DNA of 64,000 nt from CAVTJL01 sp963828215. GTDB taxonomy: Bacteria > Pseudomonadota > Alphaproteobacteria > Geminicoccales > Geminicoccaceae. Both the position numbers and the translations under genes were made by a program. Location of the stretch: contig CAWHFO010000060.1 in the NCBI GenBank assembly GCA_963828215.1, positions 372,001 to 436,000 on the forward strand. The letters run 5' to 3'. Shown here one piece after another: positions 34,749-47,442 of the stretch (position 1 is the first letter of the stretch; every line of letters begins with the position of its first letter). A model generated the notes under the pieces. The model saw nothing but the letters and a program-made list of their open reading frames with translations, had not been told where the DNA came from and ran no database searches.

Positions 34749-37481
34749 ATGAGCGACGCGCCCAAGAAACGCCTGCTGCTGGTCGACGGCTCGGGCTACA
34801 TTTTTCGCGCGTTCTTCGCCCTGCCGCCGATGACGCGGCCGGACGGGACGCCGGTCAATGCCGTGTTCGGCTTCTGCTCGATGCTGATGAAGCTCCTGCA
34901 GGAGCGGCCGCACGACGATCTCGTCATCGTCTTCGACGCCGGCCAGAAGACCTTTCGCAATGACCTCTACGAGGCCTACAAGGCCAATCGCGACGAGCCG
35001 CCCTCGGAGCTGGTGCCGCAGTTCGCGCTCATCCGGGACGCGGCCCGGGCCTTCGGCCTGCCCGTGGCCGAGGTTTCCGGCTTCGAGGCGGACGACCTGA
35101 TCGCGGCCTATGCCCGCCTCGCCCGCGAGCGCGGGGAAGAGGTCGTCATCGTCTCCTCCGACAAGGACCTGATGCAGCTCGTCGCCGACGGCGTCGTCAT
35201 GTGGGACCCCATCAAGCAGAAAGAGATCGGGCGGGCCGAGGTGATGGAGCGCTTCGGCGTCGGCCCCGAGCTCGTCCGGGACGTTCTGGCGCTCGCCGGG
35301 GACAGCTCCGACAATGTCCCGGGCGTGCCCGGCATCGGCGTCAAGACGGCGGCCCAGCTCGTCACCGAGCACGGCTCGCTCGAGCAGCTTCTTTCGAGTC
35401 TCGCCTCGATCAAGCAACCCAAGCGCCGCCAGACGCTCGAGGAGAATGTGGAAAAGGCGCGGCTCAGCTACACGCTGGTCGGCCTCGATGCGGCAGCACC
35501 CTTGCCCTTCGGCCTCGAGGAGGCCGGCCGCAAGGACCTCGACTCCGCCCGCCTCCTTTCCTTCTTTCAGGAGAACGGCTTTCGCGCCCTGAGTGCCCGG
35601 GTCGGCGTGGTGGCGGCCGAGGTGGCGGAGGGCCAACCGCCCCTGGCCGCCGGCGCCGACCGCCCGACCTGCCACGCCATCGCCTACGCTCGCACGAGCT
35701 CGACGCGCTGATCAAAAAGGCCCTGGAGGCGGGCCGCCTCGCCCTCGACACGCTCGGGACCTCGCTGATCGTCAGCCGCGCCGAGCTGGTCGGCCTCTGC
35801 CTCGCCGTCGACCCCGCCCAGGGCTTCTATCTCCCCCTGGCCCACGTCGACGCCTTCGGCCGGCGGCTCGAGGGTCAGCTCGACCGAGCGGTGGTGTTGG
35901 ACCGACTGAAGCCCGTCCTCGTCGACCCCTCGGTCCTCAAGATCGGCCACAACATCAAGGACGCCATGGCCGTGCTGGCTGGCCACGGCGTCGCCCTGGC
36001 CCCGGTCGAGGACACGATGCTGTTGTCCTATGTCCTGGACGGCGCCAGCCACGGCCATGGCCTGGACGAGATCGCCAAGCGTTTCCTCGACTACGACACC
36101 ACCCCCCGGGAGGCCGTGTGCGGCAAGGGTGCGGCGCGCATCGGCTTCGCCGAGGTGCCGCCCGAGAAGGCCACCGACCATGCGGGCGAGCATGCCGCCG
36201 TCACGCTGCGCCTCTGGCAGCACCTCAAGCCCCGCCTCCTCGAGGAGCGGCTGGCCACGGTCTACGAGACGCTGGAGCGGCCGCTGCCATCGGTGCTGGC
36301 GGCGATGGAGGTGCGCGGCATCACCGTCGACAAGGGCCGCCTCCACCAGCTCTCCAGCGTCTTCTCCCAGCGCATGGCCCAGCTCGAGGAGGAGGCCATC
36401 AAGCTCGCCGGCCGCCCCTTCAACCTCGGCTCGCCCAAGCAGCTGGGCGAGGTCCTGTTCGACGAGATGGCGCTGGGCGGCCAGGGCCGAAAGACGAAAA
36501 CCGGCGCCTACGCCACCGGGGCCGAGGTGCTGGAGGAGCTGGCCGTCGCCGGCCACGCGCTGCCCCGCGTCATCCTCGACTGGCGGCAACTGCAAAAGCT
36601 CACCCGCACCTACACCGACGCGCTGGTCGAGGAGATCAGCCCCACGACCGGCCGCGTCCACACCTGCTACATGCTGGCCTCGACCTCGACCGGCCGCCTC
36701 AGCTCGACCGAGCCGAACCTGCAGAACATCCCGATCCGTACCGAGGAAGGCCGCAAGATCCGCGAGGCTTTTCTTTCCGCTCCCGGTTTTTTTCTTCTGT
36801 CTGCCGACTATTCGCAGATCGAGCTTCGTGTCCTGGCCCACATGGCCGATATCAAGGCACTGAAAAAGGCCTTCGCGGACGACATCGACATCCACGCCGT
36901 CACGGCGTCGCAGATGTTCGGAAAGCCGGTGGCCGAGGTCGGCCCCGATCTCCGCCGCTCGGCCAAGACCATCAATTACGGCATCATCTACGGCATCGGC
37001 GCCTTCGGGCTCGCCCAGCGCCTGGGCATCCCCCAGGCCCAGGCCAAGGCCTATATCGACGCCTACTTCCAGCAATATCCGGGCATCCGGGACTATATGG
37101 AGCAGGCCAAGGCCGAGGCCCGCGACAAGGGTTTCGTGAGGACGCTGTTCGGCCGGCGCTGCTACGTGCCCGGAGATCAACGCCCGGGTGCCGCACCGCC
37201 GCTCCTACGCCGAGCGCGCCGCCATCAACGCCCCGATCCAGGGCTCGGCCGCGGACATCATGCGCCGCGCCCTGGTCCGCGTCGCCCGCCGCCTCGAGCG
37301 CGAGGGGGCCGGCGCCCGCCTGCTCCTCCAGGTCCACGACGAGCTCGTCCTCGAGGTGCCCGAGGCCGAGCTCGAGGCGACCCGGAAGCTGGTCGCCGAG
37401 GTGATGGAGTCCGCGGCCAGCCTCAGCGTCCCCCTCACCGTCGATACCGGCGCCGGCCGCAACTGGGACGAGGCGCACTGA
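34749..37481 (+). CDS. polA: DNA polymerase I (two frameshifts, degenerate proofreading domain)
   Basis: About 910 residues. The 5' nuclease domain (LLLVDGSGYIFRAFFALPPM, AGDSSDNVPGVPGIGVKTA) and the polymerase domain (DYSQIELRVLAHMA motif A, RRSAKTINYGIIYGIGAFGLA O-helix, LLLQVHDELVLEV motif C) are intact. The 3'-5' exonuclease domain is present but its acidic residues are gone: where E. coli has D-T-E the sequence is DTLGTSL, NLKYD is NIKDA, and the Y-x-x-x-D helix is HAGEHAAVTLRL. So proofreading should be absent. Indels near 35690 and 37172 interrupt the frame and are probably technical because polA is essential or nearly so. A Tyr replaces E. coli Phe762 in the O-helix. Confidence 0.95.
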
Positions 37482-37530
37482 GGGCAGGCCGCGGAGCGAG
37501 AGGCAGAAGCCGCTCGGACGGTCCGAGGAG

Positions 37531-37550
37531 CCGAAAAAGAAAAAAAGCTG
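37531..37550. other. A-rich tract
   Basis: CCGAAAAAGAAAAAAAGCTG, 49 nt after polA. No stem next to it, so a terminator role is not supported. See the recurrent-tract finding. Confidence 0.45.
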
Positions 37551-37673
37551 TTCCGATCGACTGCCGTTCGTTCGACCTGCCCCCCGAGCCGGCAGGCCGC
37601 GGATCGCGGGTGCTTGAATTGCCGGAGGCTCGGGTGGGCCCTAGGTTCGGGGGAGCAGACGAGGAGAGCGGCG

Positions 37674-38636
<963 letters not shown>

Positions 38637-38773
38637 CGGCGGCCGGTCTCCCGCTCTAGGTGGATTTGCTGCGCCGCATCAACCACCCGATTCTCGTCGG
38701 GCGAGATGTCGCACGCGTTGACGCCGCCTGACCGATCTCCTAGCATCGCCCTGCCAGCTTTTCAGGCGCTTGG

Positions 38774-38920
38774 GCAAAAAAGAGGCCGGGTCAGAGACCC
38801 GGCCGAGTAGATCAGGGAGGCTAAACGTCCGGGAGACGACACCCGGGCGAGCTGCCCGGGACTCCGAGGGAGAGAACTCCCGCGGGCAGCAAGAGGTCCC
38901 AGAACCTCGCCCTTGCTGCA
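38774..38920 (-). ncRNA. AbcR-like small RNA, copy 1
   Basis: About 147-nt RNA on the minus strand. In RNA order: stem 1 (GCAGCAAG pairs with CUUGCUGC), stem 2 (GGGAG/CUCCC), stem 3 (CCCGGGC/GCCCGGG), a conserved single-strand run with GUCUCCCGGACG and UUUAGCCUCCCUGAUCUACU, then the terminator. C-rich CUCCC/CCUCCC runs could pair with Shine-Dalgarno sequences. The 5' end is placed ~7 nt after a TACATA -10. Linked to trxB-lsrB, the location of AbcR sRNAs in Rhizobiales. Confidence 0.8.
38776..38804 (-). terminator. Intrinsic terminator of sRNA copy 1
   Basis: GGCCGGGUC, loop UCU, GACCCGGCC (9 perfect pairs) followed by UCUUUUUU on the minus strand. Textbook Rho-independent terminator. Confidence 0.95.
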
Positions 38921-38926
38921 ACGCAA

Positions 38927-38959
38927 TATGTAGACGATCCGGCGGGGCTTGGCTAGCCC
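38927..38959 (-). promoter_or_regulatory. sRNA copy 1 promoter with conserved upstream box
   Basis: Minus strand: GGGCTAGCCA, 17 nt, TACATA. The 17-nt spacing between the box and the -10 is identical to copy 3. There is no TTGAC-like -35, consistent with an activator-dependent promoter; LsrB (LysR family) is the obvious candidate. Confidence 0.6.
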
Positions 38960-39146
38960 TCTCGGCGCCCTTGTCGATGCGTTTCGTGCGGGGGTGCCGT
39001 GCATGCCGAGGGGCGGAGGGCGATGTGTCGGTCCATGCTGCGCTGCAAGACCAAGACGCGTGCGGGGGTCCCTGGAGCGAGCCCGCTTGACGGGCGTCGG
39101 CGGATGCCCTACGACGATGCGACAGTTTGCCTCAGCGCGCGAAGGC

Positions 39147-39295
39147 CGAAAAAAGAGGCCGGGTCAGAGACCCGGCCGAGTAGATCAGGGAGGCTAAATC
39201 TCCGGGAACGAAGACCCGGCCGAACCGGCCGGGTCGCCGCTGGAAGCAAGTTCCGGCGGGTGGCAGGGACGCCCAGATACCCGTCCCGTGCCGCA
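39147..39295 (-). ncRNA. AbcR-like small RNA, copy 2 (most diverged)
   Basis: Same plan as copy 1 but with compensatory changes: stem 1 GGGACG/CGUCCC closed by GGCA/UGCC, stem 2 CCGC/GCGG plus GGAA/UUCC, stem 3 GACCCGGCC/GGCCGGGUC. Stem 1 loop keeps GGUAUCUGGG (GGUUCUGGG in the others). Terminal 50 nt almost identical. The extended upstream box seen for copies 1 and 3 is missing; -10 would be TACATG. Confidence 0.78.
39149..39177 (-). terminator. Intrinsic terminator of sRNA copy 2
   Basis: Same 9-bp stem GGCCGGGUC/GACCCGGCC with UCU loop and UCUUUUUU, identical to copy 1. Confidence 0.95.
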
Positions 39296-39405
39296 TAGCA
39301 GCATGTAGGGGCACGAGACCCGCTCCGCCAGGGGCATCGGAGCAGCGGCGACGCGCCAGCGCATAGGGGTACGGCACCCGGCCGAGGCGGCGTCGGGGCA
39401 GTGGG

Positions 39406-39555
39406 CCAAAAAAAGAGGCCGGGTCAGAGACCCGGCCGAGTAGATCAGGGAGGCTAAACGTCTGGGAGACGACACCCGGGCCTTGCGCCCGGGACACCGG
39501 AGGAAGCGAGCTTCCCTCGGACAGCCAGGGCACCCAGAACCACGCCCTTGCTGCG
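39406..39555 (-). ncRNA. AbcR-like small RNA, copy 3 (nearest lsrB)
   Basis: Stem 1 CAGC/GCUG plus AGGGC/GCCCU, loop GUGGUUCUGGGU; stem 2 GGGAAG/CUUCCU; stem 3 CCCGGGC/GCCCGGG; GUCGUCUCCCAGACG hairpin with the UCUCCCAG loop; then UUUAGCCUCCCUGAUCUACU and the terminator. It lies 75 nt downstream of the lsrB stop on the same strand. Confidence 0.8.
39408..39437 (-). terminator. Intrinsic terminator of sRNA copy 3
   Basis: Same 9-bp stem and loop followed by UCUUUUUUU (one more U than the other copies). Confidence 0.95.
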
Positions 39556-39561
39556 CTGCAA

Positions 39562-39594
39562 TATGTAGGGCATCGCCGGCGGCTTGGCTAGCCC
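39562..39594 (-). promoter_or_regulatory. sRNA copy 3 promoter with conserved upstream box
   Basis: Minus strand: GGGCTAGCCA, 17 nt, TACATA, matching copy 1 in sequence and spacing although the 17 intervening bases differ. Confidence 0.6.
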
Positions 39595-39629
39595 GAATTT
39601 CCGTGAGCGCCCTGCGCCTCGCGCATGCC

Positions 39630-40535
39630 CTACCAGACGGGATGGGCGGCGACCTTCTCGAGCAGGAAGTCCCGGAACACCGCGACCCGCTTGCTGGTCC
39701 GCAGCTCCTCAGGATAGACGAAATAGGCGGTGAAGGACGGGCCCTCGATCTCCGGCAGCACCCGCACCAGCCGGGGCCCCGGCGTCGTCAGATAGTCGGG
39801 CAGCGAGCCGAGCCCGAGACCCGTCTCGGTCGCCCGAAGCATGCCGTAGACATTGTTGATGGTGAGCGAGGGGCGGCGCGGCTCGATGTGCTCGTCGTCC
39901 TCGCGGCCGGCGTGGAGGATCCAGTTCAGCGAGGTGACCGGCGGCGGCGCGCTGTCGCCATAGGTGATCAGGCGATGCCGATCGAGGTCCATCGCCGTCT
40001 TCGGCTCGCCGTGCTTGGCCAGATAGTCGGGCGACCCGTAGATGTGGGTGTGGACCGTCATCAGCCGACGCTGGATGAGATCCGCCTGGGTCGGGCGGTG
40101 CAGGCGGACCGCCACGTCGGCTTCCCGCATGCTGAGGTCCATCTCGGTGTCGGAGACGATGAGCGAGAGCGCGATCTCGGGGTAGCGATCCAGAAACTCG
40201 CCCAGATGCGAGGTGAGCCAGAGGGTCCCGACCCCGACGGTCGTGCTGACGCGCAGGAGGCCGGCGGGGACGTCGCGGCTCTCGCGGAGCGCGGTCTGCA
40301 CAGCCGCCATGCGCCTGGCCAGCTCCCGCGCCGTCTCGAGCAGGATCTCGCCCTGCTCGGTCAGGACGAGGCCGCGCGCGTGGCGGTGGAAGAGCGGCGA
40401 GCCCAGATCCTCCTCGAGCGCGCCGATCTGCCGGCTGATCGCCGACTGGCTGAGGCCGAGGCGGTCGGCCGCGCGGGTGAAGCTGCCGGCCTCGGCCACG
40501 GTGTGGAAGATGCGAACGCGATCCCAGTCGAGCAT
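39630..40535 (-). CDS. lsrB: LysR-type regulator, LsrB/VtlR orthologue
   Basis: 301 residues. N-terminal wHTH: MLDWDRVRIFHTVAEAGSFTRAADRLGLSQSAISRQIGALEEDLGSPLFHRHARGLVLTEQG, close to the LsrB/VtlR consensus. The effector domain (GLLRVSTTVGVGTLWLTSHLGEFL, DVAVRLHRPTQADLIQRRLMTVHTHIYGSPDYLAKHGEP, FTAYFVYPEEL) also follows it. In Rhizobium-Brucella relatives this protein is encoded beside trxB and activates abcR sRNA genes. Here it is 51 nt downstream of trxB and directly followed by three sRNA genes. Confidence 0.9.
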   Translation of the reverse strand: MLDWDRVRIFHTVAEAGSFTRAADRLGLSQSAISRQIGALEEDLGSPLFHRHARGLVLTEQGEILLETARELARRMAAVQTALRESRDVPAGLLRVSTTVGVGTLWLTSHLGEFLDRYPEIALSLIVSDTEMDLSMREADVAVRLHRPTQADLIQRRLMTVHTHIYGSPDYLAKHGEPKTAMDLDRHRLITYGDSAPPPVTSLNWILHAGREDDEHIEPRRPSLTINNVYGMLRATETGLGLGSLPDYLTTPGPRLVRVLPEIEGPSFTAYFVYPEELRTSKRVAVFRDFLLEKVAAHPVW

Positions 40536-40586
40536 GCCGGACCTTCTTCTTTTCTTCTCGCCGGCCCGCCCCCGTCGGGCGCCGGC

Positions 40587-41543
40587 TCAGCGCGTGGCGC
40601 TGTCGATCGCCGCCAGATACCGCTCGGCCTCGAGTGCCGCCATGCACCCCGTGCCGGCCGCCGTCACGGCCTGCCGGAAGACCTTGTCCTGGACGTCGCC
40701 CGCCGCGAAGGCGCCCGCCACGTCGGTCCGCGTGCTGTCGGGCTCGGTGACGATATAGCCTTCGCCATCCATGGCAAGCTGGCCCTTGAAGAGGCTCGTC
40801 GCCGGGTCGTGCCCGATCGCCACGAAGAGGCCGTGGACGGGCAGCTCGCGCACCTTGCCGGTATGCAGGTTCCGGACCAGGAGGTCGGTGACGCCCTTGG
40901 GCTCGCTCGTGCCCCGCACCTCCTCGACGACGCTGTCCCAGATCAGCTCGATCCTGGGATTCCTGAAGAGCCGATCCTGCAGGATCTTCTCGGACCGCAG
41001 CGCGTCGCGCCGGTGGACGAGATAGACCTTCGGGCACATCTGGGCGAGATAGAGCGCCTCTTCCGAGGCCGTGTTGCCGCCTCCGACGACCGCGACCTCC
41101 TTGCCGCGGAAGAAGAAGCCGTCACAGGTGGCGCAGGCCGAGACGCCGAAGCCCTGGAAATGCCGCTCGCTCGGCAGGCCCAGCCAGCGGGCCTTGGCAC
41201 CGGTCGCGATGATCAGCGCGTCCGCCAGGAACACCTGGCCGCTGTCGCACTCGAGGCGGAACGGCCGGACGTGGAGGTCGACCTCGTGCGCGACGTCGAA
41301 GACCAGCTCGGCTCCGCAGTGCGCGGCCTGCGCCGCCATCTGCTCCATGAGCCAAGGTCCCTGGATCGGGTCGGCGAACCCGGGATAGTTCTCGACGTCT
41401 GTCGTGATCGCGAGCTGGCCGCCCGGCTGCAGGCCCTGGATCAGCACAGGGGCGAGATTGGCGCGCGCGGCGTAGACCGCGGCCGTGTAGCCGGCAGGCC
41501 CGGCGCCCAGGATGACGAGACGCACGTGACGTTCGGCCGGCAT
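40587..41543 (-). CDS. trxB: Thioredoxin reductase
   Basis: 318 residues. FAD site ILGAGPAGYTAAVYAARANL, NADPH site VVGGGNTASEEALYL, redox-active CATC (SACATCDGFFF) and the C-terminal FAAGDVQDKVFRQAVTAAGTGCMAA. It keeps thioredoxin reduced with NADPH. Likely cotranscribed from greA into lsrB, the conserved alphaproteobacterial order. Confidence 0.97.
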   Translation of the reverse strand: MPAERHVRLVILGAGPAGYTAAVYAARANLAPVLIQGLQPGGQLAITTDVENYPGFADPIQGPWLMEQMAAQAAHCGAELVFDVAHEVDLHVRPFRLECDSGQVFLADALIIATGAKARWLGLPSERHFQGFGVSACATCDGFFFRGKEVAVVGGGNTASEEALYLAQMCPKVYLVHRRDALRSEKILQDRLFRNPRIELIWDSVVEEVRGTSEPKGVTDLLVRNLHTGKVRELPVHGLFVAIGHDPATSLFKGQLAMDGEGYIVTEPDSTRTDVAGAFAAGDVQDKVFRQAVTAAGTGCMAALEAERYLAAIDSATR

Positions 41544-41607
41544 GAGCGAGCCTCGGGTTGGGCGGCGATCGATCGCCGGGAGGCGCAGGCTCCGCCCGCG
41601 CCGGCGA

Positions 41608-42084
41608 TCAGCCGAAGGTGACGGTGAGGATCTCGAAGTAACGGACGCCGCGCGGGGTCGTGACCTCGATCGAGTCGCCGGCCTCCTTGCCGAGCATGGC
41701 CTGGGCCAGGGGCGACTGGATCGACAGGAGGCCGTTCGCTATCTCGGCCTCCTCGGGGCCCACGATCTGGAACGCCTGCTGCTCGTCGGTCTCCTCGTCG
41801 ACGATCTCGACCCGGGCCCCGAACATGACCTTCGAGCCGGCGAGACCGTTGATGTCGATGACCTCGGCGCGGGACAGCTTGTCCTCGAGCTCCATGACGC
41901 GACCTTCGATGAAGCCCTGCCGCTCGCGCGCGGCGTGGTACTCGGCGTTCTCGGAGAGGTCGCCGTGCTCGCGTGCCGCCGCGATCGCCTTGATGACCGC
42001 CGGCCGCTCGACCGTCTTCAGACGCTTGAGCTCGACCGTGAGACGGCTATGACCCTCGGGCGTCATCGGGATGCGGTTCGACAT
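41608..42084 (-). CDS. greA: Transcription elongation factor GreA
   Basis: 158 residues. N-terminal coiled coil with MTPEGHSRLTVELKRLKTVERP, the loop acidic pair in HGDLSENAEYHAARERQGFIEGRV (D and E residues that stimulate transcript cleavage), and the C-terminal FKBP-like domain ending GVRYFEILTVTFG. It rescues backtracked RNA polymerase. Confidence 0.97.
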   Translation of the reverse strand: MSNRIPMTPEGHSRLTVELKRLKTVERPAVIKAIAAAREHGDLSENAEYHAARERQGFIEGRVMELEDKLSRAEVIDINGLAGSKVMFGARVEIVDEETDEQQAFQIVGPEEAEIANGLLSIQSPLAQAMLGKEAGDSIEVTTPRGVRYFEILTVTFG

Positions 42085-42153
42085 GATCGATGGCTATCCT
42101 GGAGTTGACGAAAAAAGCTCCGCCCGGCGGCCGTCCCTTACCACCGGCGGATC

Positions 42154-45412
<3,259 letters not shown>

Positions 45413-45540
45413 GGGGCTGTCGTCGTCTTTCTCTGCGCCCGCCGCTCCGGCCCGGGCTGCCGCGGGGCAGGGCCGGTCGTCGGGCGAGGAGCCAATAGGG
45501 AGGGGGCGGGGCCCGATCGACGGGAGGCGGCGCCCCCTGC

Positions 45541-46704
45541 TCAGGTCGGGCGGGCCTCCTGGATCAGGTCGAGGAAGCGGCGGAAGAGATAGTGGCTGTC
45601 CATGGGGCCGGGCGAGGCCTCGGGGTGGTACTGGACGGAGAAGGCCGGCCGGTCCCTGAGCCGGAGCCCCTGGATCGTGCCGTCGAACAGCGAGCGGTGG
45701 GTCACCTCGACCGCCGGCGGCAGGCCCTCCTCGGCCACCGCGAAGCCGTGGTTCTGGCTGGTGATCTCGACCTGGCCGGTCAGGAGGTCCTTGACCGGGT
45801 GGTTGGCGCCGTGATGGCCGAAGGGCATCTTCTCGGTCCGGGCCCCTGCGGCGATGGCCAGCATCTGGTGGCCGAGGCAGATGCCGAAGATCGGCGTGCC
45901 GGACAGGACCAGCCTCCTGATCTCGGGCACGGCATAGACCCCCGTGGCGGCCGGGTCGCCCGGCCCGTTCGAGAGAAAGACGCCATCGGGCCGCAAGGCC
46001 AGGATCTCCTCCGCCGTGGCCGATGCCGGGACGACGGTCACCCGGCAGCCGGCCGCGCAGAGATTGCGGAGGATATTGCGCTTGATGCCGTAGTCGACGG
46101 CCACGACGTGCGGCCCGTCGGCCGTTCCCTCCCCGTAGCCCCGGCCGAGCTCCCAGACGCTCTCCCGCCAGTCGTAGCGCTGGCGGGAGGTGACCTCGGG
46201 GACGAGGTCCATGCCCTCCAGCCCCGGGAACTCCCTGGCCGCCCCGAGGGCCTGCTCGGGATCGAGCCTGCCCTCGGGGACGAAGAGGAGGGCGGCACCC
46301 TGCGCTCCCTTGTCGCGGAGACGGCGGGTGATGCGCCGCGTATCGACCCCCGCGATCCCGGCGATGCCGTGGCTCTCCAGCCAGCGGCCGAGCGGTTGCG
46401 CCGCCCGCCAGCTCGAGGGCGAGGTGACGTCGGCGCGCACCACGAGGCCCCGTGCGACCGGCGACGAGGCCTCGATATCCTCGTGGTTCGCACCCACATT
46501 CCCGATGTGAGGAAAGGTGAATGTGACGATCTGGCCAGCGTAGGACGGGTCGGTCAGAATCTCTTGGTAGCCGGTCATGGCGGTGTTAAAGACCAGCTCA
46601 CCGACGTGGAGTCCCGGCCGGCCGAGGCCGGAGCCAAGGCAGATCGTGCCGTCCGCAAGGGCGAGCGCCGCCGTTGGGGAGCGCTTGGCTCGTACATGCA
46701 CCAC
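45541..46704 (-). CDS. carA: Carbamoyl-phosphate synthase small (glutaminase) subunit
   Basis: 387 residues from a GTG start (VVHVRAKRSPTAALALADGTICLGSGLG), chosen by family length; a longer ATG-started frame exists but its N-terminus is non-conserved. Class I amidotransferase domain: PIFGICLGHQMLA (Cys), FGHHGANHPV, and the His/Glu pair in YHPEASPGPMDSHYLF. Produces ammonia for CarB. 128 nt upstream of carB, same strand; divergent from yqeY. Confidence 0.95.
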   Translation of the reverse strand: MVHVRAKRSPTAALALADGTICLGSGLGRPGLHVGELVFNTAMTGYQEILTDPSYAGQIVTFTFPHIGNVGANHEDIEASSPVARGLVVRADVTSPSSWRAAQPLGRWLESHGIAGIAGVDTRRITRRLRDKGAQGAALLFVPEGRLDPEQALGAAREFPGLEGMDLVPEVTSRQRYDWRESVWELGRGYGEGTADGPHVVAVDYGIKRNILRNLCAAGCRVTVVPASATAEEILALRPDGVFLSNGPGDPAATGVYAVPEIRRLVLSGTPIFGICLGHQMLAIAAGARTEKMPFGHHGANHPVKDLLTGQVEITSQNHGFAVAEEGLPPAVEVTHRSLFDGTIQGLRLRDRPAFSVQYHPEASPGPMDSHYLFRRFLDLIQEARPT

Positions 46705-46875
46705 GGATGTCTTTTCCGAGAAAGCTGGAGATGATGCGACCGAGAAGGTGCAGCAGGCCTGCGCCCGGCGCAGGCCGGGCTGGGTTGTAACATCGTGGGC
46801 TTCGCCGTCAAGCGAGGCCCGATGGTCGAGGCGAGTTGGGACGGGGCCGGCGGCCACGGTCGCCCGCGAGAGGCG

Positions 46876-47367
46876 ATGGGGTCGCGCGCCGGCCGATCGG
46901 GAGTAGTAGCTTTGCTGCGTGAACGTCTACATGCGGCCTTCAAGGATGCCACCGAGCGCGGCGACGAGCGGGCCGCGGCGACTCTCAGGCTGGTGCTGAC
47001 CGCGCTCAAGGAGCGCGATCATTGCACCCGCTCGGCGGGGCATGCGGAGGGCGTCGCCGAGGAGGATCTTCAGGCCATGCTCCGCGACATGGTGGAGCAG
47101 CGACGGGCGGAGATCGGGCGCTGCGAATGCTGTGCCCGGCTCGACCTCGCCGAGAAGGAGGCCGAGGAGATCGGCGTTCTCGAGCGCTTCCTGCCCTCGC
47201 CGATGAGCGACAGGGAGATCGCCGCCGCCGTCGAGACCGCGATCCGGGACCTCGGCGCCACCCGTCTCAAGGATACCGGGCGGGTGATCGCCACGCTGAA
47301 GGAGCGCTTCAACGGCCAGATGGACTTCGGCCGGGCGAAGCGGCTGCTGAGCGAGCGGCTGCACTGA
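46876..47367 (+). CDS. GatB/YqeY domain protein
   Basis: 163 residues; start ATG at 46876 after GCGAGAGGCG, with other starts possible. Contains the YqeY domain: LLRERLHAAFKDATERGDERAAATLRLVLTALKERD, then EEDLQAMLRDMVEQRRAEI, RLDLAEKEAEEIGVLERFLPSPMSDREIAAAVETAIRDLGAT and the tRNA-recognition-type C-terminal helices GRVIATLKERFNGQMDFGRAKRLLSERL. Usually upstream of dnaG in alphaproteobacteria, as here (76 nt). Exact activity unknown, probably tRNA-related. Confidence 0.9.
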   Translation: MGSRAGRSGVVALLRERLHAAFKDATERGDERAAATLRLVLTALKERDHCTRSAGHAEGVAEEDLQAMLRDMVEQRRAEIGRCECCARLDLAEKEAEEIGVLERFLPSPMSDREIAAAVETAIRDLGATRLKDTGRVIATLKERFNGQMDFGRAKRLLSERLH

Positions 47368-47442
47368 CGCCCGGCCCGGAGGGTGGCCGGGCCGCTTGGC
47401 CAGCGCCGGGCGGCGGCCCTCCTGCGCTGAGGGAGAGGTCCG

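Noticed and set aside
38770..39298. Short plus-strand frames (about 80-106 codons) through the repeat units
   Set aside because: They exist because the units repeat. Compensatory base changes and terminators show the units are RNA genes on the minus strand.
38776..39568. CRISPR array
   Set aside because: Three ~158-nt units spaced by 215 and 100 nt with internal stems and terminators; no short direct repeats with unique spacers.
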